Shown one piece after another: positions 40,431 to 48,703 of a DNA stretch of 64,000 bases. The stretch is from positions 1 through 64,000 of the forward strand of contig NZ_VWMY01000006.1 in assembly GCF_008905045.1 (NCBI RefSeq), read 5' to 3'. The DNA is from Streptomyces albicerus. Lineage in GTDB: Bacteria; Actinomycetota; Actinomycetes; Streptomycetales; Streptomycetaceae. The notes under the pieces were generated by a model. It was not told the origin of the DNA. It worked only from the letters and a program-made list of their open reading frames with translations, and searched no databases. The position numbers and the translations under genes were made by a program. Positions within the stretch are counted from its first letter, which is position 1; each line of letters begins with the position of its first letter.

Positions 40431-41815
40431 GGAATCTCCAGACGCAGAACGGTCGGCCCGCCGGCCGGGCTGGTGACGGTCAGTGTGCCATCGAGGACGG
40501 CGAGCCGGTCGGCGAGCCCGGTGAGCCCGCTCCCGGCGGCCGGGTCGGCCCCGCCGCACCCGTCGTCCCGTACGCCGATGAGCAGCCGCCCGTCCTGGTA
40601 CGAGCCGTCGATCCGGGCCCGCGTCGCCCCGCTGTGCTTGCCCACGTTGGCGAGGGCCTCGCGGACCGCGAAGTACGCGGCGGACTCGACGGATTCGGCG
40701 AACCGGGGCAGTTCGAGGGACACCTCGACGGGTACGGGCGACCGGTCGGCGGCGTCGGCGATCGCGTCCGCGAGCCCGTAGTCGGCGAGCACCTGCGGAT
40801 GGATGCCGTGGATCAACTCCCGCAGCTCACCGAGGACTTGGCCCGCCTCCTCGTGCGCGGCGGCGAGCTGCCCGGCCAGCGCGGGCGGCGCGTCGAGGCG
40901 GGCGAGGCCCAGCGTCATCGACAGGGCGACCAGCCGCTGCTGTGCCCCGTCGTGCAAGTCCCGCTCAATGCGCCGCCGTTCGGCGTCGAAGGCCGCGACC
41001 AGCCGGGCCCGCGACCGCGTCACCTCCGCGAGCCGCCGCTCGGTCTCGGCCTCGCGCGGGGCGAGCAGCAGCCGGGCGAACGCGGCGCGGGCACGGGCGT
41101 ACAGGGTGAGCGGCCACAGCAGGGCGAGGAGGAGTACGAGTCCGGCGGCGGCGCAGACGGCGGCCTGCGGGTAGCTGTCGATCAGCCAGAGCTTGACGAT
41201 GCGGGTGTCGCCGCTGGTGTCCGCCGAGACCGCGAGCTGCACCGGCGCCCCGATCATGGCGCCGGGCACGGCCAACGCGAAGGCCAGGACCAGCAGGTCG
41301 AGCGGCCACAGCACGAACGCGAGCAGCACGGCGTAGGCCAGTTCGCGCCAGGTCGCCTGCTCGGTCAGCCGGAGCCGGGCCCAGGCGGTGAGGCCGGGTT
41401 CCGGCGGAGTGCGGTGGGGGTCCGGCACGGTTGCCGGGCCTAAGCGGTCTCGGGAGGTGGGGTGCGTTCCCGCGTCGTTCGGTGCGGTGCATCGGCGTGC
41501 TGCCGCATCGCCCTCGTACTGGACGTACTTGGGTGATGCGGCAGTGCGGCGAGGTGCCGTGCCGGGCGGCGTGGGGGCGTGCCTCACTTCCCCGAGACCG
41601 CTTAGCAGCCGCAACCGCCACCGTTCGAGCGCCCCGACCGGTACGCCCGACAGCGCGAGCAGCACCAGCAGCGGCAGCCCGACGAGCACGACCGACAGCG
41701 CTGCCCCGACGACCCCGAGCACCAGCATGCCGACGAGCAGCGGCGCACCCACCAGCACCCCGCCGACGAGATACCCGGCCGCCCGCAGCGGGTTCCGCCC
41801 GCGAAAGTCGATCAC
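40415..41815 (-). CDS. NarL-system sensor kinase carrying an in-frame insertion
   Basis: 466 aa from GTG 41815. The N-terminal sensor has hydrophobic segments (AAGYLVGGVLVGAPLLVGML, LVGLPLLVLLALSGVPVGAL), later membrane pairs (ELAYAVLLAFVLWPLDLLVL and others), HisKA_3 ERDLHDGAQQRLVALSMTL and an HATPase with DDGCGG and GSGLTGLADR. About 54 residues after WRLRLLSGLG (HAPTPPGTAPRRTAASPKYV...) are encoded by a TA-flanked palindromic element and are hydrophilic and unlike the rest of the family. The frame stays open, so the kinase is probably still made, with an extra cytoplasmic loop between membrane segments. Confidence 0.87.
   Translation of the reverse strand: MIDFRGRNPLRAAGYLVGGVLVGAPLLVGMLVLGVVGAALSVVLVGLPLLVLLALSGVPVGALERWRLRLLSGLGEVRHAPTPPGTAPRRTAASPKYVQYEGDAAARRCTAPNDAGTHPTSRDRLGPATVPDPHRTPPEPGLTAWARLRLTEQATWRELAYAVLLAFVLWPLDLLVLAFALAVPGAMIGAPVQLAVSADTSGDTRIVKLWLIDSYPQAAVCAAAGLVLLLALLWPLTLYARARAAFARLLLAPREAETERRLAEVTRSRARLVAAFDAERRRIERDLHDGAQQRLVALSMTLGLARLDAPPALAGQLAAAHEEAGQVLGELRELIHGIHPQVLADYGLADAIADAADRSPVPVEVSLELPRFAESVESAAYFAVREALANVGKHSGATRARIDGSYQDGRLLIGVRDDGCGGADPAAGSGLTGLADRLAVLDGTLTVTSPAGGPTVLRLEIPCPSR
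41443..41602. mobile_element. TA-flanked 160-bp palindromic MITE-like insertion
   Basis: Perfect 15-bp terminal inverted repeats CTAAGCGGTCTCGGG (41440-41454) and CCCGAGACCGCTTAG (41591-41605) enclose further imperfect complementarity (TGCTGCCGCATC against GATGCGGCAGTG). The core 41443-41602 is flanked by TA on both sides. 160 bp plus one duplicated TA is 162 bp, i.e. 54 codons, so the host kinase frame is kept. There is no transposase inside; this resembles a MITE of an IS630/Tc1-like family, which duplicate TA. Confidence 0.65.
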
Positions 41816-41957
41816 GCGCCCACGGTAGGCGGCCGCCACCGGCCCGGACCATACGAGCAGCGGGTGTTCCGGGGGTATGCCCAGCCCTACCCGATCCCCA
41901 TGCGAGCCCTGTCCCATCCCCGTCCCGTGCCCAGCCCTACCGCACGCCCGTCCCGTG

Positions 41958-43622
41958 TCACCTCGCCAGCAGTTCCTCCCGCCCCCGCGCCCGGTACTCG
42001 GCCTCCAGCCCCTCGACATCCGCGCCGCTCAGAAGCCGGTAGCCGGACTCCCCCGGCGGCCGCCACCACACCGGGTCCGCGCACCGGAAGCCCTCGCGTC
42101 GCAGCCCGACCCGGTGGATCTTGTTGGTTGCGGTGACCGGCATACGGTCGACGACCCGCACGAAGCGCGGTGCCATCTTGGTCCCCAAGTCCGCCTGGTC
42201 CAGCAGGAACTCGGCGAACCCGAGCGGGGCGAAGTCCGCCCCCTCCCGCAACGCGAGGGTCGCCATCACCTGGTCCCCGGCCACCGGATCCGGCACCGCG
42301 TAGACGGCCACGGCGGCGGCGTCCGCGTACCGGGCGAGGATGTTCTCGATCACCGCGGCGGCGAGGTTCTCGCTGTCGACGCGGAGCCGGTCGTCCGTCC
42401 GCCCCGCGAAGTACAGGAACCCGTCGGCGTCCCGGTAGAAGAGGTCCCCCGTCCAGTACCAGCCGTCGCGCCGCCGTGCCGCGTCGGCCGCCGGGTTGCG
42501 CCAGTACCCCTCGAAGGGGTTGGACCCGCGGTTCACCAACTCCCCTATCGCGTCACGCCCGTTGAGCAGCCGCCCGTCCGCCCCGAAGACCGCGGCGGGG
42601 CACTCCGCCCGGCTCACCGGATCGACCACTGCCAGGTCGTCACCGGGTGCCGCCCGCCCGATCGCCCCCTTCGGCGTGCCGGGCGTCCGCTGGATCGCCG
42701 CCCCGCCCTCCGACGACCCGTACCCCTCCACCAGCCGCACCCCGAACCGCTCCTCGAACGCGGCCGCGTCCACCGCTCCGGCCTCCGTCCCGAAGCCGAG
42801 GCGCAGCGGACTGTCCCGGTCGTCGGCGCGGGGCGGGGTCGCCAGGATGTACTGCACGGCCCGTCCGACGTAGGTGAAGTACGTGGCCCCGTACGCCCGT
42901 ACGTCCGTCAGGAACCCCGAGGCCGAGAACCGTCGCCGCAGCGCGACGCCCGCGCCGGCCGCGAGGGCGGGTGCCCAGTCGGCGATCACGGCGTTGCCGT
43001 GGAACATCGGCATGCAGATGTAGTGCACGTCGTCCGCGCGCACCCCGAAGTGGTCGACCAGCGACCGCCCGGCCGCCGCGAGCCGCCCCTGCGAGCAGAT
43101 CGCCGCCTTGGGCGCGCCGGTCGAGCCGGAGGTGAAGTACAGGAGGAGGCGGCTGTCCGGCGCGGCGGCCTTCGTCGGCTCGGGGCGCGCGTCCGCGTAC
43201 GGCGCGAGCAGTTCCTCGTACTCCTCCGTGTCGGTCACCAGCAGTCGCACGCCTGGGAGTTCGAGCCCGTCGAGGAGCGGGAGGTGCGCCCGCTCGGTGA
43301 CCAGGACCCGGCACTCGGTGTGCAGGATGTCGCGGGCGAGTTCGGGGCCGCGGCGGGTCGGGTTGATCCCGGCGACGGCGGCGCCCGCCAGGGCGGCTCC
43401 GCTCAACCACAGCGGATATTCGGGGGTGTTGTCGAGCAGCACGCCCACATGCGGCTCGGCGCCGGGCGGCAGCAGGTCACCCAACAGCGCGGCCCGCGCC
43501 GCCGCACCCGCGGCCACCTGGTGATGCGTCAGGGAGCGCTCCTCGAACCACAGCCCCGGCCGGTGGTCGCCCCACCGCTCCTGTACGAGTTCCGCGACGG
43601 TCCGCACGCTCTCGGCTCCCAT
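41958..43622 (-). CDS. acyl-CoA synthetase (FadD-like AMP ligase)
   Basis: 554 aa from ATG 43622. The adenylate-forming core has LLLYFTSGSTGAPKAAICSQ (near 178-197), EGYGSSEGGAAIQRTPG, WYWTGDLFYRD and GRTDDRLRVDSEN. The C-terminal lysine region is MPVTATNKIHRVGLR. It belongs to the fatty-acid/crotonobetaine-CoA ligase group; the acid is unknown. The promoter region carries the palindrome TGACG-GAG-CGTCA (43640-43652) within 14-bp tandem repeats, suggesting TetR-type control. It is divergent from nothing, as the flanking genes run the same way. Confidence 0.87.
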   Translation of the reverse strand: MGAESVRTVAELVQERWGDHRPGLWFEERSLTHHQVAAGAAARAALLGDLLPPGAEPHVGVLLDNTPEYPLWLSGAALAGAAVAGINPTRRGPELARDILHTECRVLVTERAHLPLLDGLELPGVRLLVTDTEEYEELLAPYADARPEPTKAAAPDSRLLLYFTSGSTGAPKAAICSQGRLAAAGRSLVDHFGVRADDVHYICMPMFHGNAVIADWAPALAAGAGVALRRRFSASGFLTDVRAYGATYFTYVGRAVQYILATPPRADDRDSPLRLGFGTEAGAVDAAAFEERFGVRLVEGYGSSEGGAAIQRTPGTPKGAIGRAAPGDDLAVVDPVSRAECPAAVFGADGRLLNGRDAIGELVNRGSNPFEGYWRNPAADAARRRDGWYWTGDLFYRDADGFLYFAGRTDDRLRVDSENLAAAVIENILARYADAAAVAVYAVPDPVAGDQVMATLALREGADFAPLGFAEFLLDQADLGTKMAPRFVRVVDRMPVTATNKIHRVGLRREGFRCADPVWWRPPGESGYRLLSGADVEGLEAEYRARGREELLAR

Positions 43623-43639
43623 GAGGGCGCACCATAATT

Positions 43640-43694
43640 GACGGAGCGTCAGATGTGGAGGGTCAGACGCGGAGCGTCAGACGCGGAAGGTCAC
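43640..43694. promoter_or_regulatory. 14-bp tandem repeats with a TGACG/CGTCA palindrome
   Basis: GGAGCGTCAGATGT, GGAGGGTCAGACGC, GGAGCGTCAGACGC and a partial GGAAGGTCAC follow one another at 14-bp spacing (43643-43694). TGACGGAGCGTCA at 43640-43652 is a perfect inverted repeat next to the -10-like AATTAT of the acyl-CoA ligase. The last copy overlaps the stop of the DUF3592 gene. Confidence 0.6.
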
Positions 43695-44224
43695 GGCACC
43701 TTGTCGTACGGCATGTCGTCGAGCCCAGGGGGCTCGTCCACCTGGGTGCCGGAGGGTCCGTCGTCCATGAAGGAGTCGCCCGCCGACAAGACCTCGGCGT
43801 ACGTGACCATGAAGCCGACGCAGAACAGCACGACCACCCCGAGGAACAGCAGGATGCCCACGGTGGCCGCCGTGTTCCTGACGCGGCTCGGCGTGTGGGC
43901 CGTGGCCTTCACCGTCTCGCCCTCGGAGTAGTGCACGACGACGATGTCGCCCTCGAGCGTCGTCCCTGGCCCGCCCTCCTCCTCGAAACGGATGGTGCGC
44001 CCGCCCCGGGCCGTGAACTCGTAGACGTGATGCAGGGTCGTGCGCACGGAGGAGTCGCCGCTGCCGCCGCTGGTCGTCGTGTACGTGCGCAGGCAACGCG
44101 CCTCGGCGGTCAGGCCGCTGTTCCAGGCCCGCCTGAGCTCCAGCGAGCGACGGATCACGCGGCTCGCCACGAAGAGGACCAAGGCCATGATCAGCACCGG
44201 TGCCCCGTAGAACATGAAGTCCAT
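43691..44224 (-). CDS. DUF3592-type membrane protein
   Basis: 177 aa from ATG 44224 behind GGGGG. Membrane segments lie at about 5-25 and 125-147. The intervening domain carries AEARCLRTYTTTSGGSGDSS, HHVYEFTARGGRTIRFEEEG and VVVHYSEGETVKATAH, the beta-rich pattern of DUF3592. The C-terminus is acidic and extracytoplasmic. Function unknown. Confidence 0.75.
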   Translation of the reverse strand: MDFMFYGAPVLIMALVLFVASRVIRRSLELRRAWNSGLTAEARCLRTYTTTSGGSGDSSVRTTLHHVYEFTARGGRTIRFEEEGGPGTTLEGDIVVVHYSEGETVKATAHTPSRVRNTAATVGILLFLGVVVLFCVGFMVTYAEVLSAGDSFMDDGPSGTQVDEPPGLDDMPYDKVP

Positions 44225-44250
44225 CGACAACCCCCGATGTTCGGTACAGC

Positions 44251-44288
44251 TCCACGCACGCCGTCATGGTCATGTCGACGTGCGTGGA
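44251..44288 (-). terminator. hairpin downstream of the LPMO gene
   Basis: A 10-bp perfect stem TCCACGCACG/CGTGCGTGGA around an 18-nt loop, 55 bp after the LPMO stop. It probably ends that transcript before the DUF3592 gene. Confidence 0.65.
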
Positions 44289-44342
44289 ACCTACCCGTGG
44301 GGGGTGCGGAAGAGCCTCAAGGGATGCTCAGAGGTCGGGCGT

Positions 44343-44948
44343 TCAGAACGTGACGTCCGAGCAGGCGTAGAACGCGTTCGCCGTGTCGGCGATCGTCCAC
44401 ACCGCGAGGATCACGTGGTGCCCGCTCCTGCCGCCGGGGACCGTGCCGCTGTGCGAGAGCGTGGACGGCGGGCGCTGGCCGTTGTAGGGGACGGTGAGGA
44501 ACGGCGTGGTGTCCAGGTCCGAGCGGCTCAGCGCGTGGTTCTGGTTCCAGCCGTTCTTGGTGATGTAGTACTTGAAGTCGGTCGTGGCGTGCATGGCCGT
44601 GAACTGCCAGCGGAAGGTGTAGCTCTGCCCGCCGTTGACCTTGGTCGTCGGCCAGGCACCGCCGGACGGCGTCCTCGGCTGGTTGAGAGCACCGAAGTTG
44701 GCGTGGTTCGCCGAGCAGATCTGGCCGTCGGCGGGACCGGCCGCCGGGAAGCCCTTGGGCCCCTCGACACTCTGGGGCTCCCACTGGATGGCACCGCAGT
44801 TGGTCACGGTGCCGTTCTGGCAGAGCTTCTGCCGGCTGATGGGGAGGTCGGTGTAGCCGTGGCCGGTGGCACCGCCGCTGGAGAGCACGAACGCTCCCGT
44901 GGTGGCGAGCCCCACCACGGTGGCGTACCACTTCGTCTTTTTCCGCAT
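44343..44948 (-). CDS. lpmP: AA10 lytic polysaccharide monooxygenase
   Basis: 201 aa. The signal peptide ends ...SSGGATG, exposing His30 (HGYTDLPISRQ) as the mature N-terminus. His120 (FTAMHATTDF) completes the copper histidine brace. The C-terminal region is HHVILAVWTIADTANAFYAC. A single AA10 domain without a binding module. A DasR operator precedes it. Position near cslA-glxA matches the LPMO (LpmP) linked to apical glycan deposition in S. coelicolor; that equivalence is from memory. Substrate: chitin or a beta-linked glycan at the hyphal surface. Confidence 0.88.
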   Translation of the reverse strand: MRKKTKWYATVVGLATTGAFVLSSGGATGHGYTDLPISRQKLCQNGTVTNCGAIQWEPQSVEGPKGFPAAGPADGQICSANHANFGALNQPRTPSGGAWPTTKVNGGQSYTFRWQFTAMHATTDFKYYITKNGWNQNHALSRSDLDTTPFLTVPYNGQRPPSTLSHSGTVPGGRSGHHVILAVWTIADTANAFYACSDVTF

Positions 44949-45021
44949 GCTGCCGCTCCTGGAGAACGTGGGGGAAGTTCCGTGAGCTGTGCGTGCGCAT
45001 CGCGATGCGTATGACGATGAT

Positions 45022-45037
45022 TCAGGTCTAGACCAAG
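45022..45037. promoter_or_regulatory. DasR responsive element upstream of the LPMO
   Basis: TCAGGTCTAGACCAAG contains the complete 10-bp palindromic core GGTCTAGACC (45025-45034), 75-90 bp before the LPMO start. DasR, the GlcNAc-responsive GntR regulator of Streptomyces, binds this core. It also lies 36 bp from the 3' end of the kinase gene. Confidence 0.8.
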
Positions 45038-45072
45038 TTCCAGATTATTGCCGGTTGTTGGCTGTGTCCATA

Positions 45073-45747
45073 TCAAAAAGAGGATGGGTCCATACCAATC
45101 GTGGTGAGGATTCGGTGGCAGCGGTCCCGCGACTTCTCCACGAGCTCCCCGTTCGGATCGTCGTTCGTCGCGACCCAGTCCCGCGCCTCCACCTCGTTCC
45201 TCCCACCTGCCAACTGCCGCTCCAACAGCCTCACTTGACGCACGTCCCCGGGCGCCTCCACGTACCAGCACTCCCCCATGAACACGTACGCGTCCCGCCA
45301 CCCCGGCAGATCGCAGGCGAGGTAGTTCCCCTCGGTGACGACGAGCCGGGCGGCCGGGGGCACCACGTGCCGCGCCGCGACGGGCTCGTCGAGCGTGCGG
45401 TCGTAGTCCGGTACGTAGATGTCGCGGCCGGTCTCGTCGAGGACCCGGCGCAGCAGGTCGACGTACCCCCATACGTCGAAGCTCGGCTCGGAGCCCTTGC
45501 GGGCGGTCAGGCCGAGGCGCTCCAGCTGGGCGTTGGAGAGGTGGAAGCCGTCGAGCGGGAGATAGGCGGCCCCCTCCCCGAGGTGCGCGACCAGGGCGCG
45601 GGCGAGGGTCGACTTCCCGGCGCCGGGCGGACCCGCGAGGCCCAGCACGGCGCGCGGTGTGCCGTCGGTCAGGCTCCAGGCGTCCGAGGCGAGCTCGGAC
45701 AGTGTGGGGCGTTCTCCAGCGGGCGTACGTCGGTCAGCGATCTCCAT
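45073..45747 (-). CDS. P-loop nucleoside/uridine-kinase-like protein
   Basis: 224 aa. Walker A GLAGPPGAGKST (36-47), the PLDGFHL substrate loop (near 68), SFDVWGYVDLLRRVL, YDRTLDEPV and VTEGNYLACDL match the fructose/nucleoside kinase branch (YggC/URK-like) seen in actinobacteria. Its start overlaps the end of the SPFH gene by 14 bp, so they form a coupled pair. The substrate is unknown. Confidence 0.85.
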   Translation of the reverse strand: MEIADRRTPAGERPTLSELASDAWSLTDGTPRAVLGLAGPPGAGKSTLARALVAHLGEGAAYLPLDGFHLSNAQLERLGLTARKGSEPSFDVWGYVDLLRRVLDETGRDIYVPDYDRTLDEPVAARHVVPPAARLVVTEGNYLACDLPGWRDAYVFMGECWYVEAPGDVRQVRLLERQLAGGRNEVEARDWVATNDDPNGELVEKSRDRCHRILTTIGMDPSSF

Positions 45748-46891
45748 GTCCCGTATAGAACGCCACCGTCAGATCCTTCACCAGAGCCTTGCGCTCGTAG
45801 TCGTCGAGTTCGACGAGCCCGCGTACGGTCAGCCGGGTCACCGTGTCCTCGACGGAGTCGACGACCGAGGTGAGGACCTTGTCGCGGTGCTGGGCGTCCA
45901 GGGCCGCGATCCGGCGGCGCTGCATCACGGCGGCGACCTCGGGCGCGTACTCGACGCGGACCGGCTGCGCGGAGAACACCTGGAGGCCGACCGCCCCCGC
46001 GTCCGCGGCCACGATGCGGGTCAGCGAGTCGCTGACGGCCTCCGTGTTGCGCAGGGTCGCGGCGTCCGCGGCCCTGGGCGCACCCGGCGACACATCGGCG
46101 GGCAGCTGCGCGAGCACCCGGGCGAGCGCCGCCTCGACGCACTCGCGCAGATACCGCTGGTGGTCCTCGACGCCGAGCGCGGCGCGGGCGGTGTCCTTCA
46201 CCCGCCAGACGACGAGCACGACGACGCGCAGCGCGACCCCGTTCGCGTCGACCGCGGGCATCGGATCGCTGCGCCAGTGCCGCAGGCGTACGTCGATCCG
46301 GCGGCGCAGCAGCAGCGGGTTCACCCACATCAGCCCGGTGCGGCGGACCGTGCCCCGGTAGCGGCCGAAGAGGCCGAGCACCCAGGCGCGTCCGGTGCGG
46401 CCGCGGGCCAGCCCGCCGAACCCGAACAGGCCGAGCGCCCCGGACCCGGCGAGCGCCGCCCACTGCGGTCCGCGCAGCCCGGCACCCGTGTGCGTCGGCA
46501 GCCCCAGCGCGTCCACGGCGAGCGCCGGCAGTACGCCCGCCCACCACGACGCCAGCACACAGCCGGCCGCACCGACCGTTCCGGCCAGCACCCCGGCCGC
46601 GCCCGGCAGTACGCGTGCGGGCCGCTCCACCAGGTCGGGGTCGACCTCGGGCACCGGCCGCGGTTTCACCGGGGCGGATGCGCGCCGGGGGACCCGCGGC
46701 TGCTCGCCCGTGCCCCGCCGCCGGCTCACGACGGCGGGCGCGAGCGGTACGGACACCGGCTCGGGCTCGTCGCGGAACAGCAGGTGGACCGGGATCTCGG
46801 TGGTCGCCTCGTTGTGGATGAGCCGCGCCCCGCGGCCACCCGCCTCTGGGGTCCCCTCGAACTCCGGGGACTGTGAAGTCGTCGTGGTCAT
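45734..46891 (-). CDS. SPFH (stomatin/prohibitin-like) membrane protein
   Basis: 385 aa. A cytosolic N-terminal tail of about 90 residues rich in Arg/Pro, two hydrophobic segments (GVLAGTVGAAGCVLASWWAG and AALAGSGALGLFGFGGLA), then an SPFH domain (about 155-360: YRGTVRRTGLMWVNPLLLRR, VVLVVWRVKDTARA, QVFSAQPVRVEYAPEVAAVM) and a short C-terminal helix. Such proteins scaffold membrane microdomains. The link to the kinase downstream is only positional. Confidence 0.85.
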   Translation of the reverse strand: MTTTTSQSPEFEGTPEAGGRGARLIHNEATTEIPVHLLFRDEPEPVSVPLAPAVVSRRRGTGEQPRVPRRASAPVKPRPVPEVDPDLVERPARVLPGAAGVLAGTVGAAGCVLASWWAGVLPALAVDALGLPTHTGAGLRGPQWAALAGSGALGLFGFGGLARGRTGRAWVLGLFGRYRGTVRRTGLMWVNPLLLRRRIDVRLRHWRSDPMPAVDANGVALRVVVLVVWRVKDTARAALGVEDHQRYLRECVEAALARVLAQLPADVSPGAPRAADAATLRNTEAVSDSLTRIVAADAGAVGLQVFSAQPVRVEYAPEVAAVMQRRRIAALDAQHRDKVLTSVVDSVEDTVTRLTVRGLVELDDYERKALVKDLTVAFYTGHGDR

Positions 46892-46962
46892 ACGTGCCTC
46901 CGTGCCTCCGCGCCAGGAAGAACTGCCAAGAGAGAGGTGCCGTCAGGGGCCGTCGAGAGCCC

Positions 46963-48348
46963 TCAGGAGAAGAGCCGCCGCCACGTCTCGGGCCCCGGGT
47001 AACCGTCCGCCGCCCCGCCGCGCCACCCCTGCGCGCGCTGGAACGCCTCGACGTTGCGCCGGTCGCCCTCGCCCCAGCGCGGCCCCGGACCCTGCGTGTA
47101 GTACTTGCCGAACCCCTTCCTCACCAGCTGCTTCCCGAGCTGGGTGACGTATGTGTTGCTGGCCCCGGGCCGGAACAGCGCCCGCCCGGGATAGCCGGCG
47201 ACGCCGTGCGAGGCGACGCCTCCGGCCGGGGGCAGTGCGGGGGTGCCCGGGCTCCCGCCGCTCGCGACCCTGATGTCGCGGCCCTTCCCGTTCACCAGGT
47301 ACGACCAGGTCGTCGGCCCCGGAAACCCGTTCGCGTCGGCCCCGGTCCAGCCCTGCGCCCGCTGGAACGCCTGGGTCGCCCGCCGGTCCGCCTCCGACCA
47401 GCGCGGCCCGGGCCCCGCCGAGTAGTACGCGCCGGCACCTCGCGCGACGAGCATCCGCCCCAGCCGGGTCACGTTCGCGTTGTTCGCCCCGGGCCCGAAG
47501 GCGGCCGCGCCCGGGTAGGCGGCTGTGGCCGGATCCGTCGCTGGAGACGCCGGAGACGCCGGGAACTTGACGGGGGTCGCCGGGGTTTTCGGGTCGGCGG
47601 GGGAAGCCGGGTCCGAACCTCCCGTCCCCGTCCTCACCCCTTTGTACTGGTAGGCCAGATAGCGGTCGGAATGGCTCCAGTAGGCGTAAGGAGTGGCCTG
47701 CCTGCGGGTGTGCGGGCGGGTCTGCTCGTACGCGAGGTAATGGCTCCGCGTGTAATCCGTCCAGCCGCCGAAAATCACAACGTGCGACCCTTTTTCGGGG
47801 TCCGCCGGGTTGTGGAACAGCAGAATGTCCCCGGGCTGGAGCTGGTCCTTGGAAATGCGGACGCCGTACGTGTGGAGGCTGCCCGTCCACTCGTTCCCGC
47901 CGAGGTTCCAGGCCATCGAGACATAGCCCGAGCAGTCCTGGCGGTAGCCGTCGGACCAGTACTCGCTCATGCTGTACGGCACCGCCGCCTCGACCCACAC
48001 CTTGGCCCGGTTGATGATCTCGGCCCGGGTCGTCGGGGGCGCCTTGACCTTGGCCGGAACACCTCCCGGCCCGTGCAGCGGGGCCTTGCCGCCCTGCGGT
48101 GTGTCGGGCTCGTCAGCCGTGGGAACGCCGGGCCGCTGCGGGGCGTGCGCGGCGGCGACGGCCACCGCCGCGTGCCCCGCGCCGAGCGCCGTGCCCGCGG
48201 CGGCCGCGAGCACGAGCGCGCGGTGGGCCGCCGGGTGCCCGCCGATTCCGCCGGCCGCCGAATGCGGCAGGACGCGCCGCCAGTGCTTGCATCCGGGGCA
48301 TTCACAGCCGCTCTCGGGATCGAATTCCTCGAATACCGGAGCTGCCAT
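46963..48348 (-). CDS. NlpC/P60-like hydrolase with two C-terminal PG-binding repeats
   Basis: 461 aa from ATG 48348 behind GAGGGGAA; the longer frame is not supported. The N-tail has CxxC (CECPGC) followed by a hydrophobic stretch (HRALVLAAAAGTALGAGHAA). The peptidase domain has QDCSGYVSMAW (Cys near 144) and GSHVVIFGGW (His). Two ~75-residue repeats follow (GANNANVTRLGRMLVARGAG and GASNTYVTQLGKQLVRKGFG, each ending FPGPTTW/YPGPETW). It probably cleaves or senses peptidoglycan during wall remodelling. The CECPGC motif is unusual for an exported hydrolase and may bind zinc before or at the membrane. Confidence 0.82.
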   Translation of the reverse strand: MAAPVFEEFDPESGCECPGCKHWRRVLPHSAAGGIGGHPAAHRALVLAAAAGTALGAGHAAVAVAAAHAPQRPGVPTADEPDTPQGGKAPLHGPGGVPAKVKAPPTTRAEIINRAKVWVEAAVPYSMSEYWSDGYRQDCSGYVSMAWNLGGNEWTGSLHTYGVRISKDQLQPGDILLFHNPADPEKGSHVVIFGGWTDYTRSHYLAYEQTRPHTRRQATPYAYWSHSDRYLAYQYKGVRTGTGGSDPASPADPKTPATPVKFPASPASPATDPATAAYPGAAAFGPGANNANVTRLGRMLVARGAGAYYSAGPGPRWSEADRRATQAFQRAQGWTGADANGFPGPTTWSYLVNGKGRDIRVASGGSPGTPALPPAGGVASHGVAGYPGRALFRPGASNTYVTQLGKQLVRKGFGKYYTQGPGPRWGEGDRRNVEAFQRAQGWRGGAADGYPGPETWRRLFS

Positions 48349-48487
48349 GCGATTCCCCTCACACTCCAGGTGGAAATGTCCGCGCTTCTGCACGTCCGTC
48401 AGTTTCTCAACTGTCACCGGGTGTCGCATGTTGACGGTCCGAATGATGTAAAGGGGGGTGCGGGTGCCTCCGGCGGGTCGGTGGTCG

Positions 48488-48543
48488 GCTGCGAGTGAGT
48501 GGGGGTTGCTCGCGCAGTTCCCCGCGCCCCTATCGGGGCCGGG
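48488..48543 (-). repeat. interspersed palindromic repeat, copy 6
   Basis: Minus-orientation copy with CGCGCAGTTCCCCGCGCCCC and hairpin CCCCTATCGGGG. It lies in the divergent promoter region between the NlpC and GntR genes, 49 bp from copy 7 in opposite orientation. Confidence 0.88.
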
Positions 48544-48591
48544 GTGCGGCCCGATCCCCGCAGACGACGCCCCGGTCCCGGCCACCCAGCC

Positions 48592-48640
48592 ACCTCAGGG
48601 GCGCGGGGAACTGCGCGACCAGCCCCCACCCACCCGCACC
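48592..48640 (+). repeat. interspersed palindromic repeat, copy 7
   Basis: Plus-orientation copy with CTCAGGGGCGCGGGGAACTG and the ACCCGCAC tail, 64 bp before the GntR start. With copy 6 it forms a head-to-head pair that could fold into one large cruciform. Confidence 0.9.
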
Positions 48641-48703
48641 AGGAACACAACCCGTAACAACACGAGCCGCCGAACCGCCGGAGGCTACGGCTACCCTCTC
48701 GCC

